Part shown: one piece after another, positions 1 to 11,800 of the stretch
How positions within the stretch are numbered: position 1 is the first letter of the stretch
How the letters are laid out: each line of letters opens with the position of its first letter
Source of the DNA: Amborella trichopoda
Taxonomy: Eukaryota > Streptophyta > Magnoliopsida > Amborellales > Amborellaceae
Reading direction: 5' to 3'
NCBI RefSeq assembly: GCF_000471905.2
Contig: NW_006497083.1
Location: 2,818,838-2,882,837, forward strand
DNA length: 64,000 bases
The notes under the pieces: model-generated
Seen by the model: only the letters and a program-made list of their open reading frames with translations
The model's database searches: none
What the model was told of the DNA's origin: nothing
Program-made: the position numbers and the translations under genes

Positions 1-70
1 CTTGGTGGTTATGACTTCTGTTTTTTTACTTGATGTCCCAAGGTCGAATCCCCTTGGGCATGTGTTGCAT
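1..70 (+). repeat. Possible 3' part of a tRNA-derived SINE
   Basis: The stretch at about 48-58 (GGTCGAATCCC) resembles a pol III B box, and an AT-rich region follows. The 5' part would lie outside the window. No A box or target duplication can be checked, so this is only a suggestion. Confidence 0.22.
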
Positions 71-147
71 TTTTGTTGTGTATATAGTGGTTAGTATAAA
101 TATAAATATTTTTGTTGTGTATATAGTGGTTGGTATAAATATAAATA
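70..147. repeat. 39-bp direct repeat, two copies
   Basis: Copies at 70-108 and 109-147 differ at about one position. Each carries TTGTTGTGTATATAGTGG. A third, degraded copy is visible near 220-245. The sequence is AT-rich and non-coding. Confidence 0.8.
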
Positions 148-1170
148 TTTTTGTAAATAATATAAAAGGCATAAGAAAATGAAAAATAAAAAAATTAATT
201 TTTTATATAACAGTTAATTTTTGTTGTATATATATAGTGGTATAATTATTTTTGTAAATAATATGAAAGGTATAAAAAAAATAAAAATAAAAATTTTATT
301 CTATTTGAAATCTCCATCTTTCTACTAACAATCTCTTTTACTAAATTTATTATAGAAACCTAAAAAAATAAATTTTTGAAAAATTGAAGTGTTATTTCCA
401 AAATTTGTACGCATTTTATTAATTTTTACATTGATAACCAAATTTTTTATTTTATTTATGAATTTTTACATTATAAATCATGTAATGTACTATTTTTCTT
501 ACAGTTGTCAATAATACATTTTAAATTAGATAATATTATAAAATATTTTTAATTTGTTATTATTTGTCTAATAAAATAATTATAAAATGTAAACTAATAA
601 TTATAATTTCAGTATATAATATTATAATTTGTGAGGTTGTAATAATTTTGGATTATAGTTAGGCTGTAATAGTTTGGGTTTTTTTAGCGGATTAGGGTTT
701 TTCGCCAAAACGAGATTTTAATGGCCATTCTTTCATTGATTAGTCTACTCTTTATAATAGTTCATATATAATTATATATTTTATCCATGATAATTTTATG
801 ATTTTTCTTTTATGTGATGCAAATTTAATAGTTAAAATAAGTTTATACAGGGAAAGAGCATCTCAATATTCACAAATTGATAAAAAAAATGAAAGTTAAT
901 AATGTATTACCCTCATTTTTTATTGGATTCTTAAAAAACAACATTTATAATGAATTTTAATAATTTTTTCGGATTTTTTTGAAGCTTTAATCCGATCGAT
1001 TCAGCCGATTCCCGATTTGGATCGCCGATCCGGATTGGTTTTTGAGGTGCCCGATTCGGGTCACCAATCCGCTTTTTAAACCATTGCTTTTAACACTGTC
1101 CTTCCGTAAGCATCAGGAGGTGATGAAATAATTAATGGATGTCAATGGTATGTATGGACAAGTTCAGGAC
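148..1170. other. AT-rich non-coding stretch
   Basis: No exon, RNA gene or clean repeat is recognised. The segment 985-1075 is unusually rich in CCGATT/CGGATT words. If the bystin gene continues off the left edge, this is part of its intron 7. Confidence 0.4.
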
Positions 1171-1180
1171 ATAATTAATG

Positions 1181-1916
1181 CAACCATGTTCTAAAATTTG
1201 CAATGGCATGGCGCCTTGGCAGCTCCATGAGTTGGGCCAAGGCCTGAGGCGCATCCTCTAAGGTGGGGCTGTCCTTGCATTAGGTGTCTGCCTTTTGGGC
1301 CTAGGCGCCACCTAGTCCGACGTCTAGCACCTTGGCACACTTTATCATGAAGGGGAGTGCTTTTTTTACCCCTCCAATGGGGAACAAGTGTTTTGGGGGG
1401 GTATTCTACACGGCAAAACCCCTTGTGCTAGACTTTGAGGAAGAAAAACTAAATTAAAAAAAAAGGATTTTTTATAATATTTTGGAGAATTAGAATTTTT
1501 TGGGAATTTCGAGTTTGAAGGAATCATACTATTTAAAGCCAATCGTTTGTGAGACTCGAAGCAGTGGCAATAGAGGTGTTTCAGCAACCAAAGCACACTG
1601 CTTGGAGCCAACTTTGATTGAGTTCCAAAAGGTTAGTATGTTTAGATTTTGGGTTTAGGGTTTCATGATATTTTTCAGGAATGAGTTTGGAATTGTTTGT
1701 TTTCAATTAGGTTTCGCTTCTGTGTTTATTTTAATTATTTATTACATAAGTTCAATTAAAGGAGTCTCATATCCAACCAAATCAGCCCCCCCTCCCCCCC
1801 AACAAAAAAAGCAAACCAAAAATGAAAAAACAAAAACCCACCCTTAATGGGGCCCAGGAACCATGGCAGCCAAGGCGATCTAACCTAAATTTTTAGACTT
1901 TGAATGCAAAATGTAA
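1181..1916. mobile_element. hAT-like non-autonomous element
   Basis: The 736-bp segment is bounded by the same 10-bp word, ATAATTAATG, at 1171-1180 and 1917-1926. The ends carry inverted subterminal words: CGCCTTGGCAGCTCCATG near the left end, and CGCCTTGGCTGCCATGG on the opposite strand near the right end. GCCTAGGCGCC-type words occur inside. This composition is typical of plant hAT-derived elements. The terminal repeats are weak and the duplication is longer than the usual 8 bp, so the family assignment is inference. Confidence 0.42.
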
Positions 1917-2284
1917 ATAATTAATGTTGAATAGTAGTGATTTTGACACAATATAATGACATTTCATCCTAAATCCAGGTAACCTTCATCTAAATAAAAG
2001 TATCATTCACTTTTATTTATTTATTAATTATCACACTCTTAGTTTCATCAATTCTGTAACACAAAGGATGCTAACTAGTGTCTCCTTTGTTATGATTGCA
2101 AGGTGCTCTCAATTAGGTAGTAACATTCATGATCTTCAGCTGCTCCCAATCAGATCTTTTAGTTATTATGCTAAAAGTAACATTAATGAGGGTGATATAG
2201 ATAAAATCTCTTTCATCACATCCATTACCTTAACCATATAATCCATTACCTGAATTGAGGAAATATATTCTATTAAATTGCATA

Positions 2285-2449
2285 TGGTTGGCATTTGCAA
2301 GTTGTTCGGGAGCATTTAAGTCCATCAGAATGTGACAAAAATTTATGCATACCACCCTCGTTAATGCTATTGGCTAACATAAAGATTTTAAGCATGTGGC
2401 ATCCTGATGGACACATAAATGCAGCCGAACAACTTGTAAATGCCAACCA
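2285..2449. mobile_element. Foldback MITE in bystin intron 7
   Basis: The arms 2285-2309 and 2425-2449 are inverted copies with one mismatch in 25 bp. Weaker pairing continues inward to about 52 bp per arm. The loop is about 60 bp. No open frame is present. The family is not identified. Confidence 0.6.
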
Positions 2450-2567
2450 TTAGATAATAGATTCGGTAAATAACACAAAACAAATCAAGACATAAATGCA
2501 CCCCAACAACTTGCAAATGACAACCATTACATAATAGATTCAGTAAATAACACAAAACAAATCAAGA
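2414..2567. repeat. 77-bp tandem duplication
   Basis: Copies 2414-2490 and 2491-2567 match except for a few substitutions. The unit contains the right arm of the neighbouring foldback element plus flanking DNA, so the duplication came after the insertion. Confidence 0.85.
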
Positions 2568-2775
2568 TAACCATAAACACATGTAGAAGAATTAAAGAGG
2601 GCAAAAGCAGCAAGCCTCAAAAGACAAATAATAGAGGTTGAGTTACAGGCAAAGATCATCCAACTTTATTAGGATGTGAATCTTATAATACGGCTGACCA
2701 GGAAAACATGATCAAAATTGGCAATCAATTGTCAGATTACAGGAAATATTCTTTCACATAATACTCTAGCCATAC

Positions 2776-2823
2776 CTGTTTGTGCCACAATAATCCATTT
2801 CCGCAATCTTCATTAATGCAACA
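2776..2823 (-). CDS. BYSL/ENP1: Bystin exon 7
   Basis: A 48-bp exon following an AATGCAG acceptor. It completes a serine codon and encodes [15 protein letters not shown]. It ends in phase 2 at AG/GTATGG. This is the last exon that can be found. Confidence 0.9.
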
Positions 2824-5800
2824 CTGCATTGCAGAATTCAAAGAATGCTATAAGAAATGGAGTAGAAACCGAGAAAGCATAACTACTTTATGTAAAGCAT
2901 AACATGTTACCAAAAGCAACATCTACAATTAAGCAGATTTACCTAGAATGAAGTGGAGGAATAGAGACTTTTTGAATAATACTTCCAATAACAACAGCTT
3001 CTCTGAGACTGCAAGTCCCTGACTGCAAAACAAATGAGCCGATCTAAATAAACCAGGATTACACTAGATGATAGTCACAAAACAATCTCGAGGCTTGCTC
3101 TTCATTAATTGGATTTTAAGATCGATTCATTAATATTGGATTCCCCTACAGAAACTACCAGAAATAGTGGAACTAACTTGATTCTCTACATGGATCATCA
3201 ATGCTTGAGAAGCACAACAAGAGGATATATGAATATCCCCAGAAAACTCCAAGAAGCATTCAATAGTAACCACAGCAGAACTTTCTAAATGAATCCAAAA
3301 GGAACATAGGAAAAGTGATATATTACAAAACATTGTTTGAATCAAAGGGATCCTTCAAGTCTTTTAAGAACTTTGCCAATGTTCCTTTTAGAAGCTCAAG
3401 AAATTAAACAGCCTCAATCCCATCAAAATAGTGACCGACTTTGTATAGTTTTTCCATTTCACCCTGTGAATTTGATTTTATCTAATGTTCATTCTCCATG
3501 ATGTAAACATCACAAAAGTTACGGCGACTATAAGACTTCTAATTCATTATCATAGTCTTTTCCCAATTAATTTGGAGTCGGCTACAACAAATCCTGGTCC
3601 TTCATTCTGTTCTATTAAGAGTCATACCTTCAATGAAGCCATAAGTCCACATATCTTTTCTCACTACTTCCAACCATGTCCTTTTGAGCCTACCCCTTGC
3701 TCTTTTTGAACCTTCCACTTGAACTAACTCGCACTTCCTAACAGGTGTTGTACTGGGTCTGCACCACACATAGACAGCCCACCTAAGTCTATCTCATCTT
3801 ATCGCCTATTGGTGCCACACCTAAATTTTTAGGAATAGATTCATTTCATTTTCTATCCCTTCTTGATTTGCCACTCATCCATCTAAACATCATCATCCCC
3901 GCTACACTTATTTTACACATATATTGACCGCCCAACATTTCGCCCCATAGAGCAAAGTTGGTCTCACATCTATCTTATAGAACTTGCCCTTCAGCTTCAT
4001 TGGTATGCGGGGATCACATAAAATATTGGTTGCATATCTCCACTTCGCCCACCTAGCACAAATGTTGTATGCAACATCTTCCTCAATCTCTCCATTTTCC
4101 TGGATTATCAACCCGAGACATTGAAAATACAGTCTTTTTGATATTTTTTGTCCATCAATCGTAACTACTTCCTCGTCTCTACTCCTATTATTAGTAAACT
4201 TGCATTCCATATACTTTGCCTTAGTCCGGCTCATTTAAAACCTTTAGATTCTACAGCATCCCTCCAAAGTTTTAACTTTGTGTTGACGCCGTTTCGAGTC
4301 TCATCGATCAAAGCTATGTCATTTGCGAATAACATGCACCACAATACCTCATCTTGCAGGTGCCTAGTTAAGTCGTCCATAACTAAGACAAAGAGGTATA
4401 GGCTCACACTGACCCTTGATGCAGACTTATTGTCACTAAGAACTTACTCCTCTCTCTGCTAGTGTTTTTTTTTATTGATAATGTTAACTTTGTATTGCTG
4501 TAAGAGAGAGTACCAGTGAAAGGGGGAAGAGATGACCTCGAGGACCCACGAGGCGAGTACCTTAGTCAAAAACATAGGTCTGGAGACCCTATACAAAAAA
4601 TCGACCCTGTCCTGCCAGATTACAAAAATTAGAGTGTAGCAAAAAAAGGGGCTTATAAGAGACGCCCGAGTACAATAAAAAAGCAAAGGTAGCTATAGTC
4701 CAAGGAAGCCTCTATGGTCCAGAGCAAAAAAGGAGATGGACCGTCAAAGTCTTCCACACTTGCCCGTGCTCCGTCTTTAGCAAGAAGATCAACGAGCTCA
4801 TTTGACGTCCGCCAAGTATGCCTCCATAAGACGTTCATATCCCTGCATATATGACTAATTTCATCAAAAATCGTGGTGGGGTACCAAGAAGAAGGGGAGG
4901 TGCCAGCTGCCCAAGAGATGACGTTTCGGGCATCTCCTTCCACTACCAAGTGTTGGCCCCAAGAGGGGTTGAATCTTTTGAGACGCAGCAGGAGAGTCAT
5001 CGCTTCAGCAAACTGGGAATCTCAATGTCCCACATTTTCCGAGTAGGTGAGGAGAATATTGCTGTTGTGATCCCGAAATACCCCTCTTGCCCCTGATGGC
5101 CCAGGTTTCCCAGTGAACAACCATCAAAGTTGAGTTTGATGGCGTTGACTTGAGGGGCCAACTAGTTGTGAGGCCTTTGTTTCTTGTGAGGTTGGAGGTT
5201 CAAAATATTCTCCCACTTACTAAGAAAGGTGTTAGAAGGGATCCATATAAAATCCTTGTGAGTTGAGGCCCAAAAAGTTACTAAGGACGTAACCTTCTGG
5301 AAAAGCACTGGAACTTCTCTTTTGTGGCGTTGGAAACTCTCATTCCTCTCTATCCAAATAACTCAAATGGTTGCAACGATTGCTAACTTCCACAAAGTTC
5401 TGTCGGCCTTAGGCCAATGGTAGCCGGGGTAGGAGGAAATGAGAGCCTTGACTGAGGGTTGGAGAACCCATTGAATTTTAAACAGCTGAAGAGTACAGCT
5501 CCAGAGTTCAAAAGCCAGGCTGCAATGTAAGAAAAGGTGAGGGTTAGTCCCTTCCTAGTGCAGGCACAAACTACATCTGTTTGGAAGCGAAAGTCCTCTT
5601 CTTTGACAACGGTCGACTGTGAGAGCCTGTTGGCAGCAAACTATCCAATTGAAGGTTTGGACTTTTGGAGGAGCTATGGTTGACCAGACTTTGGATTGGA
5701 CGGAAGAGGGGTTCCAAGGGTAAGTAGGGGGTTGAATAAGTTTGTTGTAGAAAGAGACTACTGAGAAGGTACATGAGGGAGAGAGAATCAATACCAATGA

Positions 5801-8800
5801 GTCAGTCCCTGAGGGAGATAAGAAGATGGGGTGTAAGGCTGCGGACATCGAGATGACGAGTGTAGTCTCTTCCTCGGTTAAGTTCCTTCTGAAAGAGGGA
5901 TTCCAAGACCTTCTGCCACCTAATAGGACCATCTCTTCAGCGATGGTTGATTCTTTGTTGACGGAGAGGTGAAAGAGAGAGGGGAAAAGATCCCAAAGAG
6001 GGGCATGTCCAATCCAAAGGTCGGACCAAAAGCGCACTCTAGAACCTTCTTTGGGGTCGAAGCGAATGGATTGGTTGAAAAGAGCAAGAGAGGATGCAAA
6101 GGACTTCCAAGCACCTGAGGCCCTACTGCAGGAGGTCCTGTCAAGCACCCACTTATGAGCAGGGATCCTGTATTTGTTGCGAATGACCTGTCCAGAGGGA
6201 ATTTGGTTGAGTAGCCAATATCCACCACCATTTCCCTAGTAGAGCCAGGTTTTGTTTTCTAAGATTCCTGATTCCGAGCCCTCCATGGGATTTGGGTAGT
6301 CGGACTGTGTCCCACGAGATTAGGTGGTGTCTGGTTTTTTCCCCTTGGCCAGACCAAAGGAAGTTTCTCATGAGCTGGTCCAGCTTGTTAGCTACCGAGG
6401 CTGGCATGTGGAAAATGGACATTAAGTAGATAGGGGCATTGGCCAGAGTGGCTTTGACCAGCATGGATCGGCCTGCCAGGGAAAGAAACCTCCCTTTCTA
6501 GCTGGCCAAGCGCCTATCCACTCTGTCAATAATTTGAGCCCATCGTCTTTTTTTGGGCTTCCCCAAGCCCAAAGGTATGCCCAACTAGGTGGTGGGGAGG
6601 TCCTCTACTTTGCAGTCACAAGAAGGAATAAGGGCTCTGATTTCTTGACTCGTGAGGCCCACCGCCATCATCTTTGATTTATCCATATTAACTTTAAATC
6701 CCGTGGCAGTCTCAAAACAAATGAGAAACAGCCTCGGGTTGTCGATCTCCTGTGGGGACGCGTCAAGGAAGACTCGTGTATCCTCTGCATCTTGCAGATG
6801 AGACACCAAGGGGCCTTGTGTGCTACATTGGAAGGCTGAAAGAAGGCCTTCCTGATAAAGGCGGGAAATGGACCTACTGAAGACCTCTGCGACTATAACG
6901 AAGAGAAAAGGGGACAAAGGGTCCCCTTGGCAAAGGCCCCTCGAGGTTGGGAAGAAACCTTTCGGCCTCCCATTTATGAGAATAGAGAAATGGGAGTTGG
7001 TGATACAGCCTTGCATCCATATTCTCCACCGGTTACCAAAGCCCATCCTAGCCATCGTTTCGTCCACTAGAGGACCAATCGACGTGGTAATAAGCCTTTT
7101 CCTAGTCGATTTTGAAAATTAAACCCGGCTTCTTGGATAAGTGCCTTGAGTGGAGACACTCATGCACAATCATCGCCCCATCCAAAATCTACCTATCTTG
7201 GATGAAGGCAGATTGAGATGATCAGAGGGAGGATGAGCTTTAGTCTGGAGGCTAAAGCCTTCACCAGAATTTTGTATGAAGAATTGAGCAAGCTAATGGG
7301 GCGAAAGTCCTTAAGCTCCTCAGCCCCTTCAATTTTGGGAACAAGAGCAATAAAGGTAGCGTTTATCGCTTTCTTGAGGATCCCCCTATGGTAGAATTCT
7401 TCGAAGAAGCTACTGATATCAGGTAAAAAGACACCCTGGAAGGATTTGAAGGGGGTGACTGGGAAGCCGCCCAGCCCTGGAGCTGTCTTTGGCAAGTTGG
7501 TCAATAGCACAAACGATTCCTCTTGAGAGAAAGGTCATTCCAACCACTGTGACCACTTAGCAAGAAGAGTTAAAAAGTCCAAGGTAGTCATTCTAGGCCT
7601 GAGGTCCAAAGGGCTAGTGTACAGGGAGTTCAAGTAAACAAGGATGGCAGATTCTATTTCATCGGGTAGAGTAAGAAAATGATTGTCCATTTTTTATGGT
7701 GGAAATCGTATTGTCTCTTCTTCGCAATTTGCTATTCGATGAAAGAAAGTTGTGTTTTGGTCCCCTGTTTTAAGCCACTTGACTCTAGATCTCTGGTACC
7801 AGAAGAGTTCTTCTTTCTTAAGGGTAGAAAAGTAGTCCAGCTTGTATTGTGTTTTAAGGTTAGCTTCTGTATCAGTGAGGGGTCTGGACTCTTCTACCCC
7901 ATCGAGCTCTTGCATAGAACTCTCTCCATTAGTTGTTGGTACACTAGTTAGCGCTCCATCGTACATACATCTCACCAAGTCTTCTAATTAACGAAAAACA
8001 AATGTCCCGTTTGAGTAGAAAAGTGAATTTCGTAACTTTAAGAGTGAGAGATTAATACATTTCACTATATGCATCACAATCAAAACGATACAAGTAGATA
8101 GAAGAGAATGAAATAAATGCAAGTAAAATCTCAATAAACAACCTCTTTAACAAGAACTACATACTAAAGACCAGTTCTCATGGTAGATAATGTGTGTGGA
8201 CTTACAAAACAGCTTTCTGCCATAGGAAATGAAAATCATGCATGCATGCACCTATATATTGAGTCATGTAAGAATGGTCATATGAAGGACAAGCTCCAAA
8301 CCTCCCCCTCGCACATCAGGCCAAAGAAATATAAATTATACATAAACTTCCTCATTTTAATCTGGATGTCATCACTAAACAAACTCATACATGACGCCTT
8401 TTTCTTATCATAGTATGAAATCCTCATGGATTATATCATGAAGGTAGAATCACAAACAAAACTGAAGCAAATGGTTCGGTCATCATAATATTCATTGAGA
8501 AATAAACCATGAAAGTAATGCTGATGTTGATCTATCAAAAACTTTAAAAGGAAAAAGAAAAAAAAACAAACAATGAGCAACAGATACATGCCATTTTACT
8601 AAAAACATACCTGACACAATGGTAGCAAAATGCCCATGAAAAAGGCGGATGGCTTATAGAGAGATTTTTTCAAGGCTTGGTAGAGAGCAAAATGTAATCT
8701 TTTGTTCTTCTTAATGTCTTCCCTCACTCGTGGAAGTAAGACTAGATTATAAAATCTCCGAGCCTTCTTAGGAGGCAAATTCGACGAAAATATTCTAGTT

Positions 8801-11800
8801 GCTTGAAACATTCCATTAGGAGACCACTTTTCTGGTTCAGTAAGATATAACACATCTTCCCAAAGAGAAAGCGATGGAATGACCTTAAATGCTTTGGGCA
8901 TTTTACCAGTTGTGAATCTGGTCAGCAGTTTACCAACTCTGCATTATGTGGGAAAGCGAGGCATCTATAAATATTCACATAAAAGATGATTGCAATTAAA
9001 AAAACCAAAAACTATGTTTCCAAAGACCAAATACCCTTTATAAACATCAATAACAGCGCTGTCCAAAGCTGGAAGAGGTCGCTCTTCTGCAACATAAAAG
9101 AACACAGGTTTACTCGTAAAATAAAGATGATCTATGTAGCATACAGCTGTATCAAACATTAAACAGATCTCCAAAGAGGAATTTGAAGGACTTCCATACT
9201 AAAATAGACTACAAATGGTGATATACACAATTTAACATGTGGAGGAGAATTATTTTTCTTATAACACCAGGGAGGATGATTATGCCAATGCCACAAAACA
9301 ATGCTTCTTCATTCAAAAAATAAATTTCTTGTACAATAATATGTATGTAATTCATCTAGTAAGTCCTTTATCATGATAGATGGATGAGCCATGTGGAAAA
9401 GGTTAAAAAGCAGTGAACTAAAACGATCGTGATTCATCAGGGTAGACTCACCCAAAAGACACGGCTCATGTACCCAAAAGACACAGCTTGCATGACATCA
9501 GCCAAGTCTAGCATTTGATCCACAAGACATATAACCATCCAAAGTTTGTCCTCATGGAAGCTACAGCATACAAAAACCCTAATTCACTTTAAACTCTTCA
9601 ATTGGGTAACTGCCCTCGTCTCCTAACCATAACGATTATATACGGGGATTGTGTCAATCTTCCAACGCAACCAAAGGGAAGTAGCCCCAAGCAAACAAGA
9701 GGCATGAAATTAAAAAGAGCAATACTAAGGTTAAGTCACTAAAAACTAAACAGATTTCAAAAGAAGAATAAGGAAACAGAAAGGATAAAATTTAATTTTA
9801 TACGCTACTGAACCAGATCCAAAGTTCTGGTCAAAAGGAGCTCCTAGCATGAAATCCTTGAATATCAAACCCAGTATCAAGAAGAATCTAAATGTGCATA
9901 TATTCCCCTAAAGATCACTTGTTTCTTCAATTTTATATGCTGTAGAAAATTTCTTATGAACAACATTTCAAAAAACGGTTAAAAAACATTGTTCTGAACT
10001 GCAGCAGCATCGCCGCATATTGCGCTATGCTCCCTGAAGAGCATCGCATAGGGGCACATATGCTATTTGGTGGGATGCACCCGCATATGCCGCCGAATAG
10101 CACATAGCGCATATGCACAACATAGCTCGTGGGTGAAAATAATGTCCAAGAGCATGGGTATTTTGGCCATCCCCATCAAGGAAAGGGTTTTGGAGTATTA
10201 CACCCCGTGGCTGTTTTTGGATCAAACGAAGAGAAAAAAGAAATTAGGACGAATTTGTTTTGCAAAAAATTGTCGATTTGCTCTCTGAGTTGGGTTGGGT
10301 TGTCAATTGGGATTAGCTTGGGCATTGTTTTGAGAAGTTTGAACATAGATTCACCAACATATCAAGGGTTTCAAGGGCAGAATTTGCAATTGCCATTATG
10401 GTTCTTGGATGTTATTGAATTATGATAATATGATGTCTTCTATTGTCTTCTATAAAGTTACTCCAAGTTTCTAGTTTCGACTTTATAATGTCTTCTAACA
10501 AGCGATTCAGAATCTCCAAATAGCTGATAATATTGGAGTTAATGAATAAATTAAATACCTATTATCACATAAATCACCTCCATATTTTTTTCATACATTA
10601 TCTTTATTAACCGCATCAGGGTGATGCACCCGCATCTAGACCGGATCAAGATGCATCGCCGCATTAGCCCCCCAACCGCATCAGGACTGCATCCCGCATT
10701 TTAAAATACCGGTTAAAAATCCAACAACCCGAAAGATTGTCTACGAAGCAGTTACAACTTAAGACACCAAAGAGAAAGAAAAAGTCACTATATAGTACAT
10801 AATCTTGACAAATGAACAATGCAGAAGGATATGATTCTCGCATATATGATTGGATAGTAAGAGCATTAGTATTGAAATCCCAAAACAAGCCAAGCAAATG
10901 ACCATTGACCAGACAAATGCTGAATACTTCAACGAAAAACCAAACAAAGTAAACATCAAGTGGCATCCAACCGGCAAATCATCGTATACTCCAAGAGAAT
11001 GAGATAGACACAGCTTCTAAGTTAACAAGCAAAAGACGCATCCCTCAATTCCGAAAACTTAATATTCTTTCTAAAATGTGACCAAAACCAAAGAAAAAGA
11101 ACCCACCATTCACACCACCGAACATCCTTCTGAAACGGTCATTACTGAAACATCCGAGACATGGGCTAAGTAGCCCAAAATAATGTTTTATCTTGATCAA
11201 TCACAATGATCATCCCTGATAAATCAACTAAAAGTTCCTACAAGGTTATGTCACAACCAGAATCATAAGATGTAATGATAAAATAATGACATAGATATTC
11301 AGGAGCATTTAAGAAGGTCCACAAGGTTAAGTCAATTTAAAATAAATAAATAAACACTGTTGAATATCATGTGAAACAAATTTGGATCAAAATAAAGTTC
11401 AACTCTGAAAAAATGTTGCATCAGATAAATTATAGGAATTACATGGACCTTCAAACTTTGAAGGACTTTAGTTTAAAAATAGTAGATCCCTTCTTAGCAT
11501 GCGTGCCATTGCTCAAAGATTCTTGATATAAAAAATACAAGCATATCTAAGGACCAACAAGTTATTGATTGATCCATAACTGCTAGTAGCTATGAGTTCC
11601 ATCCATGGTTATCAGATACTCAGATACAGCCGCATAACAAACCATGTGGCTGCATCAAAGCAGTGCCGACAAGCCTCCGACGCAGGCTTGCAAGATGCGC
11701 AAGCCTAAGCAGTGAATCACACCATGTGATGCACCCATATATGCATGACCTGGGAAGAAATAATGCCCACGATCACCAGTAAAAAAAGACACTCCCCTCC

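Larger units (their letters stand above)
4464..7985 (-). mobile_element. 5'-truncated L1-type LINE in bystin intron 5
   Basis: A minus-strand L1 running from about 7985 to a poly(A) tail seen as a T run at 4465-4473. Present in order are the linker before the RT, the reverse transcriptase, a zf-RVT region and an RNase H-like C-terminus. The endonuclease is missing, the usual result of incomplete reverse transcription. It lies in the same orientation as bystin, with the RTE remnant just downstream. I could not define a target-site duplication. Confidence 0.88.

Noticed and set aside
10664..10977. Minus-strand frames of 100 and 72 codons
   Set aside because: They lie in bystin intron 3, overlap in different phases and show no family resemblance.
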